Assembly: GCA_002197995.1 (NCBI GenBank)
Contig: NGZR01000002.1
Span: forward strand, 2,356,001-2,420,000
Reading direction: 5' to 3'
Source of the DNA: Gaeumannomyces sp. JS-464
Lineage: Eukaryota; Ascomycota; Sordariomycetes; Magnaporthales; Magnaporthaceae
DNA length: 64,000 nucleotides
Below the pieces are notes generated by a model. The model was not told the DNA's origin. It worked only from the letters and a program-made list of their open reading frames with translations, and made no database searches. Numbering within the stretch: the stretch's first letter is position 1; each line of letters begins with the position of its first letter. This document shows positions 47,489 through 59,000 of this stretch, in pieces. A program made the position numbers and the translations under genes.

Positions 47489-48023
47489 TGTAAAAATAGA
47501 GGGTTTTAATTAAAGCGTGTTTGCGCTAATTACAATAACTAACAGGGTTACGTTTAGTTAGTACAGGCCTTGTTAAGCACTACAAGTAGTGCTGGCAAAG
47601 CCCTAAGCTTAGTGGGTGGTACAGGCTTATATTGCAAAGAGGGGGCGCCAATAGTCGCCTTTTTCGTATACCTTTCGACATTAATCCCGCGGGCCCCCCG
47701 CCCAAAAGCGTTCTAATGCCGCACGCGATTTTCCGAAAAATTATTTTATATAAGGAAATTAAAAAATCGACCCACGGCCACTAAAGCCATTTTTGCGTTA
47801 AGCTTTTAAATTTAACTTATGCGTTTTTCACCCTTGCTTTAGCGTGTGCAAGGTAGGTGAATTAGGTAGCCTTACAGTGGCTAACTTAGGCGTTATAGCA
47901 CGTTATGGGCCGACCTTGTGCATAAATCTATAAAAGTACAGGGTAGGTAATACAGGGTAAGTAGTGCGGGGTAAGTAAGGTTTGTGCACCTAACTTTAGC
48001 TAAATACATTAGTTATTTTAACA
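47489..48023 (+). repeat. R1c: solo-LTR-like repeat, best preserved copy
   Basis: 535 bp, TGTAAAAATAGAGGG... to ...TTATTTTAACA. It keeps many C/G positions that are T/A in R1a and R1b, so it is closest to the unmutated form. No target duplication is seen. Confidence 0.75.
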
Positions 48024-48545
48024 ATATATATATCCTTTTTTTTGGAAACGGTTTTAATTTGTAAATTTGTTAAAATATCCCGAAATCCTTTTGGATTTGT
48101 GGATTTGTTAAAAAATCCGGAGATTTTTTTAGATTTATAAATTTGTTAAAAGTTTTGGAAATCCAGCTTAAGTAAGTTACTAAGTTACGTAACTTTTTAA
48201 AAGCGGGGTGGGGGTTTGTTTATCTCAGCCCGCCTTTTAGCGCTTTAAACCACCAAACCTTTATGTCCGGTTGTAATAATAAAGTGGTTGCGCGATAAGG
48301 TGGTGAACTATGTTAATACACTTTTTATTTTTTTAATTACAAGTTAACATGTTATTTTTTATTTTTTTTTTACAAAAAAAAAGTAAAAAACCGTTAAAAA
48401 GTAAAAAAACTAACTTACAATTTAAATATTTAAAAGGTACTTTAATTAATTAAACATGTAAAGTTTAAGTATTTAAAAACAGGTACCAGGTTTAGTTTGT
48501 AAGTTAATTTCCACCTGCAAATATGGGTGCTCGTAGGTACTTAGG
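48024..48545. other. AT-rich island edge with repeat fragments
   Basis: This contains diverged 57-bp-type units (about 48055-48170) and then poly-T/A tracts near 48350-48420. The change to GC-rich DNA comes at about 48490-48550. Confidence 0.5.
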
Positions 48546-49276
48546 TACCCGCCAACTTTACCACTCGGTTCGCTCGCAGCTTGCTGAGCTTGTTCACATC
48601 CATTGAAACAAACGCCATTCTAGCCCTTCTCCGATGTTAATTGTGTTAAATCCAAGCAGTTTTGGAAAGAAGCGTGCCACATAGTGACCGGCGCAATTGC
48701 GCATCCTTCCTGGAAACTTGACACTTGTTACCTCTTTAGGACGGGCTAGACTCGAGTTGTTTTGCATTTTTAGGAGCGATGCCAAATCCGGAAAACAGCT
48801 GTCCAGGCCGAACTTGTTTCTTGATTTTGTAGTTGACCCCCAGCGGGCGGATCCTAGAGGGATAATTGCTCCCAACTTGTGATGGTATTCTAGTTGTGCG
48901 TGAAACCGCCCCCAAGAACGGATGAACCCAAGCGTCCACCAGAGGAGTAAGCCAAGGTGGGGTAAGAATGTGATCAACAGGTCTGGCACAGCAGGGTCGC
49001 TCCGGTTGACAGGTGTACGCAGCAACTGCCCGGCGGAATATCAAGCACCAGTTTTACGCCCTAGCCGGCTGGTTGGCGGGGGAAAAAGGGCCCCTGATAG
49101 TTTGCCTGTGGAGCCATGTTGCATCGAAAGAAGCAGGGGAATACAGCCAATTAGCGAAGATATTTTAAGTTACGTGGTACTTTCTGGCCGCACGGACGAC
49201 ATCGCAGGGCGTGGGGGGTTCGAAGCTGACAAGGACCGGCCCGTAGCGATGGCGGATGAAGGCAAAAGTATGGGTA
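48546..49276. other. Base-balanced DNA, no supported gene
   Basis: A minus-strand open stretch of 143 codons (48594-49025) and overlapping ones on both strands show no domain, and I see no supporting start or splice context. A tiny unknown gene cannot be excluded. Confidence 0.4.
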
Positions 49277-49479
49277 TCAGGGATCATAAACGTTAGTTGG
49301 TGGGCCGCCAGGGTGTTACCTAATGCTGCGAGAAGTTTCCAGCATAAACTAAAGTATCGAATAAGTGGGGCTAGGGTAAAAGACATCGATTTGGGTGCGA
49401 CATTGTGTGGCGATAGATGTATTAGGTACAATCCCGATTAGGAAAGCACCACCAGGAAATAACGTTTGTGATCCCTGAG
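49277..49479. mobile_element. Small inverted-repeat element (about 203 bp)
   Basis: The ends tcagggatcataaacgtta and the complement of taacgtttgtgatccctga match at all but one of 19 positions. Size and structure fit a MITE. No convincing target-site duplication is visible in the flanks (gtatgggta and gacatatac), so the superfamily is open. It is not RIP-mutated. Confidence 0.6.
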
Positions 49480-50029
49480 ACATATACGCAAAATCGGTCG
49501 GCTGTCAAAAGTGTGACATAGTATGTGGTAGGGGACAGCGACATTCCAAGTGGAACCCGGCGCGGCGCCGTGGAATGTAAATCCCACAAGTCGGCATCTA
49601 AGCAGGCCCTAGGAGCGTGCGGCGATGGCAGCCCAGATGGGCCGACGGCCGCTCACGACCACGGTGCCAGATGGGAAGGCCGGAAAATGCCGGGGTTGGG
49701 AGCATGAGGCCTTTTACGTACAGGAAACGACCCGGGACGTGACGCGATATCTGCGGCGGCACCATCGTAGTTGGTGGCGGTGACACGAGTCGAAAACGGG
49801 CTGGACAAATCTGGAGAGCAAGACAGCAGAAACACAGGTAGCTTTGTTATATCTACCTGGTTTGGCGCACATCCTGGGCTGCTGCGCGCATCGACTACAC
49901 CTACTGCACACGCGCGACAAAGGATAAAGACTGGATTTTTTAATATCTGCTTGACCGGTTGAAGACCAGCAAAAGTGGCAACAAGAAGCAGACGACATCA
50001 GACGAACACGTACGCACCATACCAGGGCT
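49480..50029. other. Upstream region of the NRPS
   Basis: No gene is seen. The last 60 bp before the ATG are CA/GA-rich (agcagacgacatcagacgaacac), as fungal 5' leaders often are. No operator or transcription-factor site can be supported. Confidence 0.4.
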
Positions 50030-53000
50030 ATGACGACTCACAAAGAAAGCGGCGCCGTACGGCGGCAAGGCAGTGAGCCCATCCAGCCAGCCGCCCCCCC
50101 GCAGCAGCTAGACTACTGGAAGACGCAGCTCGCAGACGGCATCCCGGCCGAGTTCCTACCGGACCGGCCACGCCCTAGGGTGCCCTCTCGGGCGAGACTG
50201 CCGTCGCCGCCTTCAACATCGAGGACTCGCTGCACGAAGCGGTGCGGGCGTTCAGCCAAGCGCGCAAGTCCACCACCTTTGCCGTGCTCCTTGCCGCCTT
50301 CCGCGCGGCACACTATCGCTTCACTGGGGCCGAGGACGCCATCGTCGGGACCCCCAAGGCCAGACCTGCCGGAGCTGTGCGCTCCCCGCTGGTCGACACG
50401 CTGTGTCTGAGAATCGCCGTGGGAGGGAGCGACACGCTGGCCGAGCTGACGGCGAGGGCCGAGTCGATAGCCGCCGATGCCCTGGCCAACAGCGACGTCC
50501 CTCTGGACCGCATCGTGTCCGCGGTGCAGCAGGCAGGTCAGAAGGAGAAGAGCCGCGCCCATCCGGTGCGCATCCTTTTTGGCCTGCACTCGCAGGAGGA
50601 GGGCCTGCCGGCGGAGCCCACGACGACGAGGGAGGCCGCGCTCGACCTCGAGCTCCACCTGGCCCACGCGACACACGGCCGCCTTGAGGGCAAGATAGCC
50701 TACTCGACAGACATTTTCCGACCAAGGACCATCGACGGCATAATCGCCGCCTTCCGAGAGATGCTGCGCGGGGGCATCGAGCAGCCAGAGGAACCGGTCT
50801 CGGCGCTCCCGCTGGGCGGGCTGGACGAGTTGCGGGCCATGGGTCTGCTGGCTGTCGAGCGGACCGATTATGCGCGCGATTTGAGCGTGGTCGATGTGTT
50901 CCGCTCCCACGTGGTGGCGACGCCCGACGCGCTCGCGGCCGTCGACTCGACGGAGCGGCTGACGTACGCGCAGCTCGATGCGCGGTCCGACGCGACCGCG
51001 GCCTGGCTCCGGCGCCGCGCCATGCCAGCCGAGAGCCTTGTTGCCGTCCTGGCGCCCCGGTCGTGCGAGGCCGTGGCCGCGTTCCTGGCTGTGCTTAAGG
51101 CCAACCTCGCCTACGTGCCGCTCGACCCCAGCGTGCCCGCGGCGCGCGTCGCCGAGATCCTGTTGGCCATGCCCGGTGGCGGCAGGAGGAGGCTGGTGCT
51201 GGTCGGCCGCGGCGTGTGCGAGGCTGAGATCCCGGGCGTCGACGTGGAGCTGTGCAGGCTCGAGGAGGCGGTCGACACCGCGGGCGCGGCGTCGGCGGCG
51301 GCCAGCACCGGAAGGCCGCTGGCTACGAGCCTTGCGTACGTGATGTTCACCTCGGGGTCGACGGGTCGCCCCAAGGGCGTCATGATCGAGCACCGCGGTA
51401 TCGTCCGTCTCGTCGCGGACAGGAGCGTTCTACCTGCCAACAAGGCAGCCGTCCCGGTTGCCCACATAGCAAACCCCGCGTTTGATATGGCGACGTGGGA
51501 GATATACACCGCATTATTAAACGGCGGCACCGTTGTATGCATCGACCATATGACCGTGCTGGACCCCAAGGCGTTAGCGGCGGTATTCGAACGGGAAAGA
51601 ATACGGGCCGCTGTGTTTACGCCAGCTTTCCTTAAACAGTACCTGTACGAATCACCTTCGATGTTTAGCCAGCTGGATATGCTGCTATCCGGAGGAGACG
51701 CCATCCGCCCCCAGGACGCTCTGAGAGCGACGCAGCGAGTGCGGCACGCATTTTGCAACGCTTACGGGCCCACAGAAAACACGGGCATTAGCACCATGTA
51801 CCGCATGAGCGCCGATGAGCAGTGCGCCAACGGCGTCCCGATCGGCCGGGCGTACAGCAACTCGGGCGCGTACGTTATGGACTCCCTGATGAGGCCTGTG
51901 CCACTCGGCGTCCTGGGAGAGCTCGTCGTGACAGGGGATGGCCTTGCACGCGGGTATACGGATGCGGCGCTGGACCGCGAGCGCTTTATAGCGATCCAGG
52001 TCGACGGGGGAGCCCATCCGGGCGTATAGGACCGGGGACATGGTGCGGTGGCGGCCGACGGACGGGCAGATCGAGTTTTTCGGCCGCATAGACCAGCAAG
52101 TTAAGATCCGCGGCCACCGTATTGAGCTGGCCGAGGTTGAGAACGCGCTGCTCGGCCACGGCCGGCTCCGCGACGCCGCAGTTATTATCCACAACGACGA
52201 CAACGGCGAGCCCGAGATGATTGGCTTTGTCGAGCCGCGGGCGGAGGACACGTGCGGGATGAGGAAGACGGCCAGGTCGAGATCTGGGTGAACCATTACG
52301 AGCAGCAGAACTACGCCACGCTCGGCGGCGTTGACGGCTCGGCTGTGGGCAACGACTTTGTTGGATGGACGTCCATGTACGACGGGAGTGCCATCGACAG
52401 GGCCGAAATGCAGGAGTGGCTCGACGACACCATCCGCACCATCCTGGACGGCCGCCCACCAGGCCGCGTCCTTGAGATCGGTACTGGAAGCGGCATGATC
52501 CTTTTCAATCTCGGCAAGGCCGGCGGACTCGAGAACTACGTCGGCATCGAGCCGTCCAAGTCGGCAGCCTCCTTCGTCACACAGCGCGTGGCCTCAGTCC
52601 CTGAGCTTGCGGGCCGGGTCCAGATGAACGTTGGCACGGCAGAGGACCTCGGCAACATCGACACCCAGCAGCCGGAGCTGGTGGTGATCAACTCGGTTGC
52701 CCAGCTGTTCCCCTCGCCCGAGTACCTGCTGGACCTGGTCCGAGCGATAGCCGCCATCCCGACCGTCAAGCGGGTGTATTTCGGCGACATGCGCTCTCAC
52801 GCCATCGATAGGCAGTTCCTGGCCGGCAGGGCCCTGCATTCGCTGGGCGAAAGCCCCAGGATCGCCAAGGCTGAATTCCGGGCCAGGTTAGAGGAGATGG
52901 AAGACCGCGAGGAAGAGCTGCTGGTCGGCCCAGCCTTCTTCACCGGCCTGGCGGGACTGCTGCCCGACCGGGTCAGGCATGTCGAGGTCATTCCGAAGCG

Positions 53001-56000
53001 CATGGTGGCCACCAACGAGCTGAGCTGCTACAGGTATGCGGCCGTTATCCACCTGAACTGCTCGCAGAACACCGAGGAGCCGCCGCGCGCTGTGGGCGCG
53101 TCCGCATGGGTCGACTTCCAAGAATCCGCCATGGACCGAGACGGCCTTGCTGGCCTCCTCAAGGGCGCGACTGGAGAGCCGGCCACGGTGGCGGTCGCCA
53201 ACATCCCGTACAGCAAGACCATCGTGGAGCGGCAAGTCCTGGCCTCGCTCGAGGACGAGGCAGACGAGAATGAGGCCTGGGTCGTCGCCGCGCGGCTGGC
53301 TGCCCAACGCTGCCCATCCCTCTCGGCGCTCGACCTCGCACACATGGCCGAGGAGGCCGGCTTCCGCGTCGAGATCAGCTGGGCCCGGCAGCGGTCCAGG
53401 AGCGCCGCCCTCGACGCCGTCTTCCACCGCTACTCGGCGGCGGCCGAGGGCGCGCGCGTCCTGTTCCAGTTCCCGACCGACGACGCGGGTGCGCCGCTGG
53501 CCACCTTCGCGAACCGGCCGCTGCAGAAGCTCCAGAGCCGGCGGGTCGAGGCCGAGGTGCGCGACAGGGTCCAGGCGCTGCTTCCGTCGTACATGGTCCC
53601 AGACAGGATCGGGTCCTGGACCGCATGCCTGTCAACGCAAACGGCAAGGTCGACCGCAAGGAGCTCGCGCGCATGGCAAAAACCACAGCCAAAAAGAGCA
53701 GAGTCACTTCCTCTTCCATACGAGTGGCTCCGCGCGACGAGGTAGAAGCCGCTGTGTGCGACGAATTTCTCGCTGTGCTGGGCGTCGAGGTCGGCATCGA
53801 GGACAACTTCTTCGACCGGGGCGGGCATTCGCTCATGGCGACGCGCCTGGCGTCGCGCCTCAGCCGCCGCCTGGACGCTGACGTCAGCGTCAAAAACATC
53901 TTCGACCAGCCCGTGCTCAAGGACCTCGCGGCCAGCATCCGCCGGAGCTCGAGCGCCTACAGCCCGATCGCGGGCACGCCCTACTCGGGTCCCGTGGAGC
54001 AGTCGTTTGCACAGGGGCGGCTTTGGTTCCTGGGCCAGCTCAACGTCTCGACCGCGTATGTCGTGCCGCTCGCTACCCGGCTCCGCGGCCAGCTCCGGGT
54101 GGACGCGCTCGAGGCCGCCTTGCACGCGCTGGAGCAGCGGCACGAGACGCTGCGCACCACCTTCCAGGATGGCGACGATGGCGTGGGCATGCAGGTGGTG
54201 CGGCCGGCCGGCGCACAGAAGAAGCTGAGAGTCCTCGACGCTTCCGGCGACTTCGCCCAGATTCTGCGCGAGGAACAGGCCGCGTCCTTTGATCTGGGGT
54301 CTGAGCCCGGCTGGAAGGTGTCCCTGCTGCGAATCGCACCAGACGACCACATCCTCTCGATAGTCATGCATCATATCATCTCGGACGGCTGGTCCTTTGG
54401 TGTTGTCCGAAAAGATTTGAGCCGCTTTTATTCGGCCGCAGCCCACAGCCGCGACCCCCTCGAGGCGCTCGACCCCCTGCCCATCCAATACAGGGACTTT
54501 TCGCTGTGGCAGAAGCTGCCCGAGCAAGCTGCCGAGCACCAACGGCAGCTGGAATACTGGAAAACGCAACTGGTGGACAGCTCGCCTGCAGAACTGCTGT
54601 GCGATCGACAACGGCCTGCCTTCCTGTCTGGCGAGGCCGGCATCGTCCAGTTCACCATTGAGGGAGCGGCATATGAGCGGCTGCAGGCCTTCTGCCGCGC
54701 GCACCAGACGACAGCATTTATCGTCCTTTTGGCTGCGTTCCGGGCGGCACACTACCGTCTCACGGGGGCCGACGACGCCACCGTCGGCACGCCCATCGCC
54801 AACCGCAATAGGCCCGAGCTGGAAAATCTGATCGGCTTTTTTGTCAACACGCAGTGCATGAGGATCACGGTGGACGAGAAGAATACCACGTTTGACACAC
54901 TGGTCAAGCAGGTCCGAGTCACGGCCACGGCCGCCTTCGCGAACCAGGATGTTCCGTTTGAAAGGATTGTCTCGGCGCTCCTGCGGGGGTCCCAGGACGC
55001 GTCCCGCAACCCCCTAGTGCAGCTCCTTTTCGCTTTGCACTCGCAGACTGACTTGGATAGGGTTGAGCTCGAAGGCGTGTCGGCTGAACCGGCGCCAGGG
55101 ACAATGGCAACGCGCCTGGACCTAGAGTTCCACCTGTTTCAAGTTAAGCACAGTCTGTCTGGCAAGGTCCTGTACTCGACGGACCTCTTCGAGAGGAAGA
55201 CAATCGAGGGCGTCGTCGCCGTGTTCCAGGAGGTGCTCCGCCGGGGCCTGGATCGACCCCAGACGCCCATCTCGGCACTCCCTCTGACGGACGGGCTCGA
55301 CGAGCTCGACGCGATGGGCTTGATGCATATAGAGCGCACAGCCTACCCGCGCGACTCGAGCGTGGTGGACATTTTCCGCCAGCAAGCAGCCGCCCTCCCG
55401 GACGCGACAGCCGTTACGGATTCGTCGGGGCAGCGGCTCACTTATGCCCAGCTTGATGCCGAATCAGAACGGACGGCAGCCTGGCTTCGTCGCCGGGGCG
55501 CTCCAGCCGAGACGCTTATCGGTGTTTTGGCCCCGCGCTCGTGCGAGGCCGTCGTGGCCTTTATGGGTATTCTTAAAGCCAAACTGGCATACATCCCCCT
55601 CGATGTTAACGTGCCCGGGGCCCGTATTGGGGCTATCCTGGCGGCGGCTAAGTGCAAGCTGGTGCTGCTTGGCCGCGGAGTGCCCCCTCCAGACATCGAC
55701 CTGACAGGCGTGGACGCGACCCGCATTAACGACACGTTAAGCCACGCCTCTGCGGGCAGTCTTTCGAGCCCGCCAGGGGCAAAGATTGCCGACGGGCCCT
55801 TAGCCACACACCTCGCCTACGTCATGTTTACATCGGGCTCGACTGGCAAGCCCAAAGGTGTTATGGTCGAGCATAGGGGCATTGTGCGCCTGGTGAAGGA
55901 CACCAACATCATAACGTCCGCCGCCTCGGCCGTCCCCGTGGCCCACGTGACGACCCTCTCGTTCGATCTCTCACCTGGGAGCTCTAACGGCACCTCTCCT

Positions 56001-59000
56001 CAATGGCGGCTCCGTTGTTTGCCTCGACTATATGACGCTTCTCGATCCAGCGGCACTGGCCAAGGCCTTTGAGAGGGAGCAGGTGCGTGCAGCCCTGCTC
56101 ACACCGGCGTTCCTCAAGCAGTGCCTCGCCAGCCCCGAGTCGGCCATGGCCATCGCGCGGCTCGACACCCTCTTGGCCTGTGGAGAGCGCCTGGATGTGC
56201 AAGATGCTATCGCGGCTTGCAAGGTCGCGACGAAGTGCGGCATCATCAACGCGTACGGGCCGACGGAGAACACCACGTTTAGTACGATATTTAAGATGAC
56301 CCTGCAGGAAGGCTGCCCCAACGGTGTGCCTATTGGCCGGTCCCTCACCAACTCTGGGTCTTACATCATGGATGGGCGCCAGCGACTGATACCCATTGGC
56401 GTCATGGGAGAGTTGGTCGTCACGGGAGACGGGCTGGCGCGCGGCTATACGGATCCGGCACTGGATCGCGACCGGTTCATCCGGGTGGAAATCGCCGGTA
56501 AGACTGTCAAGGCCTACAGGACTGGCGACAAGGCACGCTACCGGCCCACGGACGGTGAGATGGAATTTTTTGGGCGCATAGATCAGCAGGTCAAAATTCG
56601 CGGCCACCGTATCGAGTTGGCCGAGGTCGAGCGTGGACTGCTCCGACACGAAGCCGTCACCGATGCCGCCGTCGTCGTGCGCACACAACAAGAAGGCCAG
56701 GAACCCGAGATGATCGCTTTTGTGCGGGCGCCCAGGCTGACGGAGCAGCACTCGCAGGCGGCCGCTGAGGCGGAGATCCGGAGCCGGCTGCGCGGCTTCC
56801 TGCCCAAGTACATGATCCCCGAGGGCGTCGTGCTGATGGACCAGATGCCGCTCAATGCCAACGGCAAGGTCGACCGCAAGGAACTCGGCCGGCTCGCGCA
56901 GACGGCGGCGAGGGGTGAGGTCCAGGCCGCAGTGGCGGTGGCCGCCCGCGACGAGGTCGAGCTCGCTGTCTGCGACGAGTGCGCCGGCGTGCTGGGGGTC
57001 GGCGAGGTCGGCGTCAACGACGACTTTTTCGCCCTCGGCGGCCACTCCCTCATGGCCACCAAGCTCGCCGCACGCCTCAGCCGCCGTCTTGGCACCGCCG
57101 TATCCGTCAAGGACATCTTTGATCGCCCCGTCCTGGCCGATCTTGCCGCCACGATCCGTCGCAGCGGCTCCGCCTCGCACAGCCCAATCAAGGGAGTCGG
57201 GGATTATTCTGGTCCCGTCCGGCAATCCTTTGCGCAGGGCCGAGTGTGGTTTATGGAGCAGCTGGCCGGTGGGACGGCGTCGTATCTTATGTCGATGGCC
57301 ACGCGCCTGCGCGGAGCTCTGAACATCCACGCTCTGGAGGCTGCTTTAGCCGCCTTGGAGCAGCGCCACGAAACACTTCGTACCGTGTTTGGTGAAGTGG
57401 ATGGCGTAGGCGTACAGAGGGTGCTCGATAGCGGGAGAGTACAGCTCAAAGTCATGAACCTATCTCCAGAGGACGACGACTTCACCGGGCTGCTGCTCAA
57501 ACAGCAGACGACCCCCTTTGACCTCGGGTCTGAGCCTGCTTGGAGAGTCTCCCTCATCCAGCTGCCAGGGGGCGCGATAACATCCTCTCGATCGTTATGC
57601 ACCACATTATAGCTGACGGCTGGTCCATCGATGTCCTGCGCCAAGAGCTCGGCGCGTTCTACGCAGCGGCCCTGCGCGGCCACGAGCCTCTACTGGAGCA
57701 GATAGCGCCGCTCCCCATACAGTACCGTGACTTCTCCGCCTGGCAGAGGGAGCCGGCACAGGCGGCAGACCACGGGCGCCAACTCGAGTACTGGAAGACG
57801 CAGCTTGCCGATAGCACCCCGGCCGAGTTTCTTACCGACCGCTCGCGTCCCAGCGCCCTTCAGTGGGCGCAGGTGTGACCGATTTTGTGATTGATGGGGC
57901 TCTGTACCAACGACTGCAAGCCTTCTGCCGGGCGGGGTGGACAACCTCCTTTATCGCATTGCTGGCAGCCTTCCGCGCTGCGCACTACCGACTGACCGGC
58001 GTGGAAGATGCCACTATCGGGAGTCTTATTGCTAACCGTAACCGCCCAGAAATCGAGAACCTTATCGGATTTTTCGTCAACACCCAATGCATGCGCGTGG
58101 CCGTCGGTGACGACGATTCCTTCGCGGACTTGGTGGAGCAAACCAGGACGACCGCCGCGGCCGCCTTCGCTAACCAGGACGTACCTTTCGAGCGCATTGT
58201 GTCGTCGCTGCGTCTCGGCACCAACGATATGTCCCGCAACCCGCTCGTCCAAACCATGCTGGTGTTGCACTCGCAAGAAGACCTCGACAGGATCCAGCTG
58301 GAAGGCCTGACTGCGGACCCCGTCCCCGGCACGGCCACGACCCGGCTGGATGTCGAGTTCCACCTCCTCCAGAGAGCAGGCAGCCTGAGTGGAAGGGCCC
58401 TGTATTCTACGGATCTGTTCGAGCCCAAGACGATACACTGCCTCGTGTCTGTTTTCCTGAACGTCCTCCGCCAGGGGCTTGAGCAGCCACAGGAGCCTAT
58501 CTCCACGCTCCCTCTCACAAAGGACGGCCTCGACGAGCTCCGCAGCAGCTCGGGCGCGTACGTCATGGACCGCAGGCAGCAGCTCGTCCCTCCAGGAGTC
58601 ATGGGAGAATTGGTTGTGACCGGAGACGGCCTGGCACGAAGATACACGGACTCTGATCTGGACCGAAACCGGGCTGTGGAGATCGAGATCGTGGTCGGCA
58701 ACACTCCCACCAAGGCGTATAGGACAGGAGACCGCGCCCGGCACCGCCCGATCGATGGCCAGCTAGAACTCTTTGGCCGCATGGACCAACAGATCAAGAT
58801 CGGTGGCCACCACATCGAGCCGGCCGAGGTGGAAGATGCAATCCTCAAGCAGGACACCGTGGCAGACGCCGCCGTCGTGGTGCAGGCCGACAAGGTTGTC
58901 GCGTTCGTGGCGACCAAGACGACCAAAACACGCCTCCCGACCACGACGACGCCAGCGGGCAGGTCGACGGGTGGGTGACACACTTTGACAAGGCCACGTA

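Noticed and set aside
48594..49025. 143-codon minus-strand ORF as a gene
   Set aside because: No motif, no conserved composition and overlapping frames on the other strand; cannot be supported.
50113..51393. 426-codon minus-strand open frame opposite the NRPS, and similar long ones at 53430-54752, 55984-57330 and 62496-63980
   Set aside because: They lie antisense to clear C/A domains, have Arg/Gly/Ala-rich mirror composition and no domain; they are GC-rich shadow frames.
52000..52260. Introns as the explanation for NRPS frame breaks
   Set aside because: Breaks are repaired by one base and no extra sequence interrupts the domain alignment, so nothing is left to splice out.
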